Positions 44,001-54,600 of a stretch of 64,000 bases of DNA are shown piece by piece (position 1 is the first letter of the stretch; every line of letters begins with the position of its first letter). The notes beneath the pieces are model-generated. The model did not search any database. It saw nothing but the letters and a program-made list of their open reading frames with translations, and had not been told where the DNA came from. The position numbers and the translations under genes are program-made. Origin of the DNA: Mesorhizobium sp. INR15 (GTDB lineage Bacteria; Pseudomonadota; Alphaproteobacteria; Rhizobiales; Rhizobiaceae); contig NZ_CP045496.1 in the NCBI RefSeq assembly GCF_015500075.1, forward strand, positions 2,862,001 to 2,926,000. The letters are read 5' to 3'.

Positions 44001-45364
44001 GAACTTACTCTGTGTCTGACGCGGCGATGTCGTCACACGCCCCGGCTGACCGTGGAAGCCGATGGACCGGGCCGCTTGAAGCGTCGGACGGCATCCGCGC
44101 CAATCTGATCCTGGGCCTGATGACCACGGTTCTGCTGGTTGTCGGTGGGGGGCTCTGGCTTGGCTTGACCAAAATCGCCGGCGCTGTGATCGCGCCTGCC
44201 ACGGTGGTGGTCGAAAGCAACATAAAGAAAATCCAGCATCAGACCGGCGGCACCATCGGCGGTATCTTCGCGCAAGACGGCGATCACGTGCAGGCCGGCG
44301 ATGTGGTGGTCAGGCTCGACGACACCGTGACGCGGGCGAACTTGCAGATAATCAATGAGGACCTCGATCGCGCGGCCGTTCGTCTTGTGCGACTTGAGGC
44401 CGAACGGCAGGGGCTACCGGAAATGAAGCTCCCCGCCAGTCTACAGGTCCGGACGGGCAATTCGGAACTGGCGGGGCTTGTCAATGGCGAACGCGCGCTG
44501 TTCGAAAGCCGCGCGGCTGCTCTTGCGGGACAGAAGGCACAGTTGCAAAGCCGCTCGAAACAACTCGAAAATGAGATCGAAGGGTTGAAGGCCCAGCAGG
44601 CCTCGGCAGACGAGTCCATTGTCCTGCTGGATCGAGATCGGACCGATGTCGAAACACTCTATTCGAAAAAACTGGTGCCCAAGGAAAGGCTGAGCAACGT
44701 CAGGCTGGAAGCCACGCGAGCCCACGGAGAATCCGGACGCCTTGCCGCGGCGGTCGCGGAGGCGGAGGCCCGGGTTAGCGAGACCGCGTTGCAAATCCTC
44801 CAACTGGACGAGCAACGGCGCAGCGACGTCACCAGCGAACTCCGCGAGACGGAAGCCAAGGTGACGGAGCTCAACGAGCGCAGAGTTGTGGCGGACGACG
44901 AACTGACCAAGACCACCATCCGCGCCCCACAGTCGGGAACAATACAGGAATCGTCCGTCCACACGATCGGCGGCGTGGTCGGTGCCGGGGAAGTGCTCAT
45001 GATGGTTGTTCCCGATGCCGACAATCTCGTGGTGGATGCGCTTATCCCCCCATCGCGTATTGATGACGTTCGTCCCGGTCAGCCCGTCTCGATCCGCTTC
45101 CCCGCTTTCGATGTCGGCACAACGCCGGCCTGCCAGGGCACGGTTCGGCGCATTTCAGCGGATCTGATCAAGGATCAGCAACGCCAGCTCTCATATTTCT
45201 CCGCGCGCATCAGTGTCGAAAATAAAGTGGACTGCCTTACGGACTCAAAGGTGCTCAAGCCGGGAATGCCGGCCGAAGTCCACATAAGCACCGATCAGCG
45301 CAGTGCCTGGTCTTACTTGCTGAAGCCGCTTACCGATCAGATGTCTCGAGCCTTCCGCCAATGA
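43997..45364 (+). CDS. HlyD/PrtE-family membrane fusion protein
   Basis: The protein has 455 residues from GTG 43997, whose codon overlaps the upstream stop (GTGA) and has AAAGGGG before it; ATG 44027 is an alternative. One membrane helix lies near 35-58. Then come a beta-barrel/lipoyl half (VIAPATVVVESNIKKIQHQT, GIFAQDGDHVQAGDVVVRLD), a long coiled coil (110-300) and the return half (IRAPQSGTIQESSVHTIGG). It pairs with the PrtD-type ABC protein and needs a TolC-like channel that is not encoded in the window. Confidence 0.92.
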   Translation: MRTYSVSDAAMSSHAPADRGSRWTGPLEASDGIRANLILGLMTTVLLVVGGGLWLGLTKIAGAVIAPATVVVESNIKKIQHQTGGTIGGIFAQDGDHVQAGDVVVRLDDTVTRANLQIINEDLDRAAVRLVRLEAERQGLPEMKLPASLQVRTGNSELAGLVNGERALFESRAAALAGQKAQLQSRSKQLENEIEGLKAQQASADESIVLLDRDRTDVETLYSKKLVPKERLSNVRLEATRAHGESGRLAAAVAEAEARVSETALQILQLDEQRRSDVTSELRETEAKVTELNERRVVADDELTKTTIRAPQSGTIQESSVHTIGGVVGAGEVLMMVVPDADNLVVDALIPPSRIDDVRPGQPVSIRFPAFDVGTTPACQGTVRRISADLIKDQQRQLSYFSARISVENKVDCLTDSKVLKPGMPAEVHISTDQRSAWSYLLKPLTDQMSRAFRQ

Positions 45365-45481
45365 CATGGGGAATTGACTAGGATCGGGTGCGAAAAAAGC
45401 TGCTGTCGGCCGATTTGTGGCGCCGAGAGGCGCAATCGATCGCGTTGGCGAGAGCCGCGAATGCGAAGCAGCTCTACCCTG

Positions 45482-46912
45482 CTACGATGCGGTGTGCACC
45501 CTTCGGCGGGCGCGGCGTACGGCGTGCGCTGCCTGCTCCGCCGTCGCGGGGACGTTAGTCAGATCGCCCTTGTCCTGATGCATGGTGTTCGTGGCCCGGT
45601 GGAGCCTCTCATAGGGCAGCAGTTCCCTGATCCGGGCGTTGACCAATGTAATTTCGGCCCGCAGATCTTCGCATTCTTGCTGGCGGATATCGAGCTGTAT
45701 CTGATCGGACGCCTGCTGCAGCGAAAGCTGTGAAAAATTCGCGGTTGCCTTCGAAAGGTTCTGCTTGTCGGTTTCTGTCTCCTTGATGAGCGCAGCCAGT
45801 CTTTCATCGGCGACCTGCTTTTCCGCCACGGCATCGCTCCATTGAAGCTTGAGCTTGGCGATCTCGCTTGTGGCCTCGTTGTTTGCGCCGGATGCAAGCT
45901 CAACTCGCGAATGGAGGTTCTGAATTTCTGAACGCAAACCTCGAATCTCGACACCGCAGCGCTCCAGTTCGGCGCCCTTGTCCCCTTCCATGATGCGGGC
46001 GGCTTCCGTTGCCTCGGATAGTTTGGCCTGGGCGATCTCAAGCGCCGTCTGAAGCCGTATCGCTTCTTTCTCGCTCTTGCCGAGCGCACCCTGCAGTTCG
46101 GAATTTCGTGTCGCTTCGCCGGCGTGTATCGTTGAGTACTCGTCGAGTCTGTGCCGCGCCTCATCTTCGCGCTTCAGTGCTCTCTCGAGGTCGATCAACA
46201 AGCTGACATTCTTCTCCCGCAGCAGTTTGTTCTCTCTCGCGCGCCTATCTGCCTCGACGGTTACGTTGGCGAGCGTGTTCGTAAGGTCGCCAAATTCCGC
46301 CTCGGTCCTTGCGCTTGTGTTCGCTGCTTCCACGAGCTCCAGCCTCGCAGCGGCCAGTGCACCGCGAAGTGCTTCGCCGTCTTGAGCAAGGGTTGTCTCG
46401 TGCTGTTGCAAAGCCTCCATGATGCTCTCACGCTCATGCAGTTTCCTGGTCAGGTCATTGAACCTGTCCGACAGGCCCCTTTGCTCCGTGGTCAGGGTTA
46501 GATTCGCCAACTCCAGTTCGTTGGCGCGAAGAATGTCGGCGTGAAGGATGTGGAACAGGTCGCGGGTCAGGTGGTGCGTGTTCGCGACCTCCGACAGCTT
46601 CGCGTTGATCTCCTCGAAATTGAGCTTTGTATCGCGAAACAGTCCATCAAAGGAACTCAACGCAGCAATACGGCTCTGCGTATGAGTGGTCAGCCGCCTC
46701 GTGGTTTCGGGGATGACCGCACCGCCTTCGGATTGCGCATTGTCATCCCTTTCCAACGGCGTCTCGTCAGGAAACGTGTGGTTTTCCAGCACGTCATCCA
46801 TACGAAGACATTCTTCGACAGCGTTGGCCAAGTCAGCTTCGAGTGCATCGACTGCCTTGTGCGTAGTGTCGGCACGCTTGAGCAGGTCCCTGAAATTCAT
46901 GACCTGATACAT
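45482..46912 (-). CDS. Long coiled-coil protein of unknown function
   Basis: The protein has 476 residues from ATG 46912 (ATG 46900, MNFRDLLK, is an equal alternative). About residues 80-420 are almost continuous heptad-rich coiled coil (for example LRANELELANLTLTTEQRGL, RARENKLLREKNVSLLIDLE). There is no signal peptide, membrane helix or known enzymatic motif. It is convergent with the fusion-protein gene. Possible roles are a scaffold for polar envelope complexes or for secretion and exopolysaccharide machinery, but nothing in the sequence proves this. Confidence 0.7.
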   Translation of the reverse strand: MYQVMNFRDLLKRADTTHKAVDALEADLANAVEECLRMDDVLENHTFPDETPLERDDNAQSEGGAVIPETTRRLTTHTQSRIAALSSFDGLFRDTKLNFEEINAKLSEVANTHHLTRDLFHILHADILRANELELANLTLTTEQRGLSDRFNDLTRKLHERESIMEALQQHETTLAQDGEALRGALAAARLELVEAANTSARTEAEFGDLTNTLANVTVEADRRARENKLLREKNVSLLIDLERALKREDEARHRLDEYSTIHAGEATRNSELQGALGKSEKEAIRLQTALEIAQAKLSEATEAARIMEGDKGAELERCGVEIRGLRSEIQNLHSRVELASGANNEATSEIAKLKLQWSDAVAEKQVADERLAALIKETETDKQNLSKATANFSQLSLQQASDQIQLDIRQQECEDLRAEITLVNARIRELLPYERLHRATNTMHQDKGDLTNVPATAEQAAHAVRRARRRVHTAS

Positions 46913-46969
46913 ATCGAGGGATCAGGTCAGCGTCTTCGTGCAATCAAACGATGCCAAGGTCCTCCCGAC

Positions 46970-47215
46970 CTATGCCGAAGTAGGCTTTTCGCGCCGGGCA
47001 GCCTTCGTGTTTTGAGTGTCCTTGTCCGCAATGGAGTATGAAAAAACTTTCCCGCGCGCTTCGTCCGTCACCCGAATCCAATCCTTTTCCCACGTTCGTC
47101 CGTTGAGTTTTCGATTGATCAGTTTCGATGCTGCCACGAGGGGGGTGGGCGCATCAATCGTCCGTGATCTCGTGGCACGGTCGTTTTGCATTTCCTCAAC
47201 GAGGTAGGTTGGCAT
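46970..47215 (-). CDS. Small protein of unknown function (81 residues)
   Basis: ATG 47215 has GGAG about nine bases upstream. The sequence is well composed (MPTYLVEEMQNDRATRSRTI, then a mixed alpha/beta core with WEKDWIRVTDEARGKVFSYS). It lies 57 bases upstream of the coiled-coil gene on the same strand and may be co-transcribed with it. I do not recognise a family; the composition and ribosome site are the only support. Confidence 0.55.
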   Translation of the reverse strand: MPTYLVEEMQNDRATRSRTIDAPTPLVAASKLINRKLNGRTWEKDWIRVTDEARGKVFSYSIADKDTQNTKAARREKPTSA

Positions 47216-47602
47216 TCACCGGCTCCACAGGGCATCGCTTATATCAATGCCGGCCAACGGACTTGGTTGCAGTCAACCTGGCATTGGGCGACATCGTACA
47301 GGCGAGTCTGTCGGGCATAGGGCTGGACTTGCGCCTGGTGTGGGCGAGGCGCCATGCGATGCGGGTTTGATTGAAGACGCCTCGTCACCGGTCGGGGTCA
47401 GCGGGATCAAGTGTGGTGCAAGGGAGCGCACGCGAGCAAAGCATGGCGCGCAATCGCAAGCCCGCGCTTCGAACGCGTCACATTGGTCACGGAGCGGCCC
47501 GGCACCTTGTTGGGGATGTGCTCCAGCTGCCGGGCCTAACCGGCGGGCTTTTGGGATGCTGGTCGCCGGCTGGTGCAGATATGCGCGCGAGGTGGCGGAA
47601 AG

Positions 47603-48270
47603 GCATCATTCGAACGAACACATTGTTCGTCGCGGTTCGTCGCGCATCCGATCCCCTTAGGGCCGATGACGGCGCTTCAGCCAATAAGCCGCCATGCCTG
47701 ACCTGTCTTCATCACAATGAAGGGCGACAAATGCGAGAGCCCATGAGACTCGGTAGGGACAGGAGCGGCGCGCAATGGGTTCCGGCAAGGCCTTTCGGCC
47801 GCGCTGCCAAAACGGCCAGATTGAAATCGCTTCGTACCCTGTTTTTGCTGGCGGAGGCGGATTTACAGATTTCGTTCACCGAGGAGCTCGACTGCTCTTT
47901 GCTTGTCGCCGCACTGAGGGACCCAGGGAGTGCGCCCCAGAGGCCCTGATTCCAGCCAGTACAAAATAGCTCCAGGGGTTGGGGCAAATGCAATGCCATG
48001 TGCCGTATGGTTGGGATCGTCGGCCACTCGCAGGCTGCGACGCCTGTCGTCGATGCACTGAATGGGCTTGACCGCAGTGGCCGTAGCTGAGAGGTGGCGT
48101 GGCTACCATCAAGAGCGGACAGCCCGGCCACACGCGACGAGCGGGGCGGCCCGACGGTTGCAATCGGGGGCGATCGGCACACCGCCGGGCCTGACCGGCT
48201 GAGGTAGGGGTAGGGACGCCGGCTGATAAAAGACATGCGCCTACACCCGCGGAATTGCATCATTCGAACG
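47603..48270. repeat. 14-bp direct repeat pair 654 bases apart
   Basis: gcatcattcgaacg occurs at 47603-47616 and 48257-48270. The copies could be the ends left by an old insertion or two copies of a binding site. Confidence 0.4.
47614..47630. other. 17-bp palindrome
   Basis: ACGAACA-CAT-TGTTCGT is a perfect 7-3-7 inverted repeat next to the first direct-repeat copy. Its symmetry suits a dimeric regulator site; no gene start is close by. Confidence 0.35.
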
Positions 48271-48625
48271 GCGTTCAGGCATGGCTTTCAGCACTGCACA
48301 GCGCAGAATATTGGCATCGATTGAAATGCGAAAATGATCCGCGGCGCCAAAAATAGCGCGGATCATGCCCTCCTTGTGGGATCGGCCAGCAGTATCATTC
48401 AAATGGAGGGTGCGTACGGCGCTGCGCCGGCCTATTCCGGAACACTGCTTCAGGATGCGTTACGCGAGGAGTACCCGGCGTCTACCGCGTCGGCCGCGCC
48501 AAGATCGGAACGCATCGAGGAATTTGCGCGAGACGGAGAGCGGTGTCCGATCTCGCGAGGGTCGGATTGATGTCTAGATCATCACTAGACGAAGATCCTC
48601 CACTCTGATGGATCGGGGGTTTCGA

Positions 48626-51600
48626 ATGGCCAGCTCGTCTCAGATCAACACTTTGTTCTCCGGCATTTCGGATATATCGAGCGATCCGCCGCACAATGCG
48701 CTCGCCGTCGGACCGAACAATGCCGTCATGGCGGAAGGATCGAAGGTCGAGTGGACGGATCTGTCCGGCGGCGCGATGAATTCGCAGTCCGTCTATCAGT
48801 TCTTTGGTTCGCTCGGGGCGACCGCGACGAATGCCCTGTTCGATCCGCGCGCGGCATATGACAGCGTCAATCAGAGATATGTCGTAACCATCGACAATAT
48901 CGGCTCGGGCGGCGCCATCAGCAACGTCGACATCGCCGTGTCGCGGGACTCGAACCCGAATGACGGCTGGTATTTCTATTCGTTGAACACATCGATCATG
49001 ATCAACGGTCAACTGACGGCCGCGGATCAGCCGGCCCTGTCGCTCGACGGCACCAACATTTACATCACCACCCCCCAATATGGCGTCAATGTCTCCGGCT
49101 TTGCTGGGACGGAACAATGGGTCATCGGCGACACGACGGGCGCCGGAGGCGGCATCTACAATGGCGGCACGATGACAGTCGTGGCCAATCAGGTCGCATC
49201 ACCCAACCAAGGCATCGCCAGACTCGTCGCCGGCAACAATGGCCAGACCTATTATGCCTCGGCGGAGAACACCGGCAGCCAAACCCTCATCACCCTGCAG
49301 ACCTACAACCCTGCGACCAACAGTTTCGGCCCGACAACCACGGTGTCGCTCGGCAACATCGATCAAGGTGGCGGAGGATCGGACTACACTGCTCAGCAAC
49401 AAGGAACGAGCGTCCTGCTTAATGCCGGCGACGCGAACATCCAGAACCTCGCCTATTCCAATGGCTTCCTCTACGGCGTCTCCGAGGTGATGTCGGCCGG
49501 TTCCAGCACGCCCCAGGTCCACTGGTTCAAGATCGACGTGAGCAACCCGGGCAGCCCGACCCTGGTGGCGCAGGGCGATATTCCAGGTGCTGCGATCGGC
49601 AGCGGCGTCGCCACCTTCGACGGCTCGATCGCCGTCGACCAGGCGGGCGACGTCATCATCAACTACACCGCGAGCGGCCCGGGCATATATCCCGCCGACT
49701 ACTACAGCTTCATGGCGGCGGCCGACCCATCGGGTACATTCAGCGCCCCTGTCCTCTACCAGGCAAGCTCGAGCTACCTGGCCAATGGCGATGGCGGAAA
49801 TGTCCAGCGATGGGGGAACAATTCGTCGGCGACCGCCGATCCTTCCGATCCGAATTCCTTCTGGTTGTCGGGCGAATACGTCGCTAGTGGCTGGTGGCAG
49901 ACATCGGTGGCGCAGGTTGTGATCCAGACGCCGACAGCGAACGTGACTGATCGGCTGAGCAAGGACACTGGCGCCTCGTCCAGCGACACGATCACCAGCA
50001 ATGCCAAAATCGGCGGCACCGGCGTGGCGAACGCAGTCGTGTCCTTCACCGTCGACGGCAACGCTATCGCGACCACGGTGACAGCCAACGCGGGCGGCGC
50101 GTGGACGTTCACGCCCAGTGGGCTCGCGGACGGACCGCATACGATCGTGGCCAGCGAGACCGGTGCGCCGGGGAATCCCTCACCGGCGTCGCTGACGTTC
50201 ACCCTCGATACCACGACCCCAACGGTGGCGATCGGCAACGTGGGCGGCGCAACCGGCCAGGCGGCGCTGACGGTGACAGGAACTGTCGGCGACCCCGATG
50301 TCTCAGGGCCTGGCTCGACAGTCCAGATATTCGACGGCACGACCCAGGTCGGTACGGCGACCGTCCAGGCTGACGGGACCTGGAGCACCGGCATCACCTT
50401 GAGCAACGGTACGAACAGCTTGACCGCCAGGAACACGGATCTGGCGGGCAATATGGGGACTAGCGCTCCGGTCACCTACACGATCACGACGCCGTCATCG
50501 TCGATCCAGACGACGTTCACAGGCCTCTCCGATCTGTCCGACGATCCGCCGGACAACGGCCTAGCGGTGGGGCCGGGCGGCATTGTGATGGCCGAAGGGC
50601 AGCGGGTCGAATGGACAAATCTTGCCGGCGCCGCCGCCACGAACATGTCGGCCTACAGTTTCTTCCCCCCACCTGCCGGCGCAAACTCATGGGTTGGCTC
50701 CCTGAAGGACACGTTCAGCGCATACGATGCGGTCAACAACCGCTTCGTCTACAGCAGCGAGAACCTCAATCCTCACTCCAGCCCTGGCAGCACCAACGAA
50801 GTGTTTGCGGTTTCCAAGGGTTCGAATCCGAATGATGGCTGGTATTTCGGTTCGATCAGTACCTCGACGACCATCAACGGCGTGGCGACTGAATCCGACG
50901 AGCCGACGCTGGCGGTCGACGGAACCAATATCTACATAGCGTCTCCGCAGTACAACGCCTCCGGCCCTGGTTACTTGGGATCGGAACTGTGGGTCATCAG
51001 CGACACGGCCGGGGCGGGCGGAGGCATCTACAACGGCGGCACGCCGACCATCATCGCGACCCAACTGACCGACCCCAGCCAAGGCATCTTCCGCGATGCG
51101 GCGGGAAACAACGGCAAGACCTATTTCGCCAGCGCCTATGACAACGGCGGCCAAAGCTTCATGGCACTGCAAGTCTACGACGTTGCCACGAACACATTCG
51201 GATCGGTCACCAGCATCTCGTTCGGTAATATAGATCAGGGCACCGGCGGCACGACCTACTACGCCCAGCAACAAGGTTCGAACGTGCTTTTGGACGTCAA
51301 CGACGGCCGGATCGGCAATCTCGTCTACGCCAACGGCTTCCTCTACGGCACGAACGAGATCCAATCTCCGGGATCGAGCGTTCCGAGTGTCCACTGGTTC
51401 AAGATCGACGTCAGCAATCCGGCCAGCCCCGTGATGGCGGCACAGGGCACGATATCCGGCGACACCATCGGCGCGAACGTGGCGACCTTCAACGGGTCGA
51501 TCGCGGTCGATGCGGCCGGAGATGTGATAATCAACTTCAACGCCAGTGGTCCGAACATGCTTCCGTCGGACTACTATGTGCTGGGCAAGACGGACAATCT

Positions 51601-54600
51601 GTCCTTCGGGTTCACCACCCCGGTTCTCTACCAAGCCAGTTCCCAGCCGTTTGCGCTGGATACCAATCGGTGGGGGAGTAATTCTTCCGCGGTCGTCGAT
51701 CCCAACAATCCAAACGCCTTCTGGATATCGAGCGAATATATCGCAAACAATTGGTGGCAGACCGCCGTCGCCCAAGTCGCCGTTCAAGGATCGCCGACCG
51801 AGCGTTTGCTCAACGACACCGGCGCATCCTCGAGCGACAAAATCACGAGCAATGCCACGCTGGCCGGCACCGGCACCGCGAATGCGGTGGTGCACTTTGT
51901 TGTGGACGGGACCGCCATCTCCAGCACGGCGACGGCCGACAGCACGGGAGCCTGGCAATTCACTCCGGTGGGGCTTGCTGACGGGCAGCATACAATCGTC
52001 GCAAGCGAGACGGACGCGCTCGGCAATCTCCGATCGGCCTCCTTGACCTTCTCACTCGACACCACGCCTCCGGCGGTGACGATGACCAATGCCGGCGGCA
52101 CGGCCAGTCAGGCGGCGTTGACAGTGACAGGAACGGTCAGCGACCCCGATGTTTCCGGTCCAGGCGCGACGGTCGCGATATTCGACGGTACGACCCAGGT
52201 CGGAACGGCGCCCGTCCAGGCGAACGGAAGTTGGAGCACCAATATCACCTTGACCAACGGCACGAACACCCTGACGGCGCGTGATACGGATTCCGCTGGC
52301 AACGTCGGCAGCAGCATGCCGGTCACCTACACCTACCAGGCAGTGGCCCCAGACCATATCGTAATCGTGGTGGAAGAAAATCACGGTTACTCAGATCTAA
52401 TCGGAAATCCGGCCGCGCCATACATCAATTCGCTCGTCAGTCAGGGCACGCTCTTCACCAATTACCATGCGGTCGCTCACCCGAGCGAGCCAAATTATTT
52501 TGCGATATTCTCAGGCTCGACGCAGGGAATCACCACGGACGGCACCTTCTTCTTTCCAACGGCGCCAACGCTAGCGGGCGAGCTGTTGCAAGCTGGCGAC
52601 AGCTTTGTCGGCTATGCGGAATCCCCTCCGGAACAAGATCACATGCCCTGGGCAAGCTTTGGCGACTCGCAGAACACAGGTCAGGATTTCAGCAACTTCC
52701 CGACCGATTTCAGCAAGCTTCCGACCGTCTCCTTCGTCATCCCCAACGTCAACAACGACATGCATGACGGCACGGTCGCCCAGGGCGACCAATGGCTCAG
52801 CACCAATCTCAGCGCCTACGTGAATTGGGCTAAAACCCATAACAGCATTCTGGTCCTTACCTCCGACGAAAACGACGGCTCTGGCAACAATCAGGTCGCA
52901 ACGATCGTCTTGGGCGCAGGTGTCGGGGTGGGACAGAACAGCCAGCTCTTCGACCACTACTCGCTGCTGCATACGATCGAAAACACGTATGGCCTTCCGA
53001 CGCTGGGCTCGAGTGCCACGGCGCCGATCATGACCTTCGCTCCGGTGAGCACGACAACGGTGACATTGATCTCAGCATCCGGGACGGGGATAGCCAGCGG
53101 CAATGGCGACCTGAACGCCGGCAGCACCGTTACGCTGACGGTGAATTTCAGCGGGGCGGTGACGGTCAACGCCGCCGGAGGCTCGCCAAGTCTTCTTCTC
53201 AACGACGGCGGCATCGCTGCCTACAGCGGCGGCTCCGGCACGACAGCATTGACCTTCAGTTACATCGTGGCCGCCGGGCAGAACACGCCCGACCTGACCG
53301 TCTCTTCGCTCAGCCTGAACGGGTCGATCATCACAGATGGCGCGGGCAACAGCGCTGACCCCTCGGGCGCCACCAACTACAACCCGGCCGGCACATTGCA
53401 GATCGACGCGACGATACCGACGATCGCCAGCATCGCCACGTCCGGCACCGGGATAACCAGCGGCAATGGCGACCTGAACGCCGGCAAGACCGTCACGCTG
53501 ACGGTGAACTTCAGCGAGGCGGTGACGGTCAACGCCGCCGGAGGCTCGCCAAGTCTTCTTCTCAACGACGGCGGCGTCGCTGCCTACAGCGGCGGCTCCG
53601 GCACGACGGCATTGACCTTCAGTTACACCGTAGCCTCCGGGCAGAATACGCCCGACCTGACCGTCTCCTCGCTCAGCCTGAACGGGTCGATCATCACAGA
53701 TGGCGCGGGCAACAGCGCTGATCCCTCGGGCGCCACCAACTACAACCCGGCCGGCACATTGCAGATCGACGCGACGATACCGACGATCGCCAGCATCGCC
53801 ACGTCCGGCACCGGGATAACCAGCGGCAATGGCGACCTGAACGCGGGCAAGACTGTTACGCTGACCGTGACCTTCAGCAAAGCGGTGACGGTCAACTCCG
53901 CGGGAGGCTCGCCAAGACTCCTCCTCGGCGATGGCGGCATCGCTGCCTATAGCGGCGGCTCGGGTACGGCGGCATTGACCTTCAAATACACAGTGGCCGC
54001 CGGGCAGAACACGTCCGACCTGACCATATCCTCGTTCGATCTAAACGGATCGGCCATCGCCGATGGCGTAGCCAACAGCGCCATCATCTCCGGCGCCACC
54101 AACTACAATCCGGCCGGCACATTGCAGATCGACACGACGATACCGACGATCGCCGGCATCGCGACGTCCGGCGCCGGGATAACCAACGGCAATGGCGACC
54201 TGAACGCCGGCAAGACCGTCGCGCTGACTGTCACCTTCAGCGAGGCCGTGACGGTCAACTCCGCCGGAGGTTCGCCAAGGCTTCTTCTCAATGACGGCGG
54301 CATCGCGACCTATAGCGGCGGTTCGGGCACGACAGCATTGACCTTCAGCTATACCGTGGCCTCCGGGCAGAATACGCCCGACCTGACCGTATCCTCGCTC
54401 AGCCTGAATGGGTCGACCATCGCTGACCCCGCGGGCAACAACGCCAATCTTTCGGGCGCCAACAACTACAATCCGGCCGGGACGCTGCAGATCGACACGG
54501 CGGTGCCGACGATCGCATCGATTTCTACCTCCGGCGCGGGAATAGCCAATGGTATTGGCGACCTGAACGCCGGCAAGACCGTCACGCTGGCGGTGAATTT

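Larger units (their letters stand above)
47216..48625. other. 1.4-kb stretch without a convincing gene
   Basis: Several open frames cross this region, the longest being 192 codons at 47371-47949, but none has recognisable domains, and frames on both strands look alike in composition. It holds a 17-base palindrome (47614-47630) and a 14-base direct repeat (47603 and 48257). It probably contains the promoter of the giant gene and remnants of decayed genes. Confidence 0.5.

Noticed and set aside
45420..45433. Small GCGCC-GAGA-GGCGC hairpin between convergent genes as a terminator
   Set aside because: The stem is five pairs and no T-run follows on either strand.
47371..47949. 192-codon plus-strand frame in the gene-free stretch
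   Set aside because: No ribosome site, domain or consistent codon use, and frames on the other strand look equally good.
48608..48625. ATG 48608 as start of the giant gene
   Set aside because: No Shine-Dalgarno precedes it, whereas ATG 48626 has GGGGG at good spacing and begins the homologous module.
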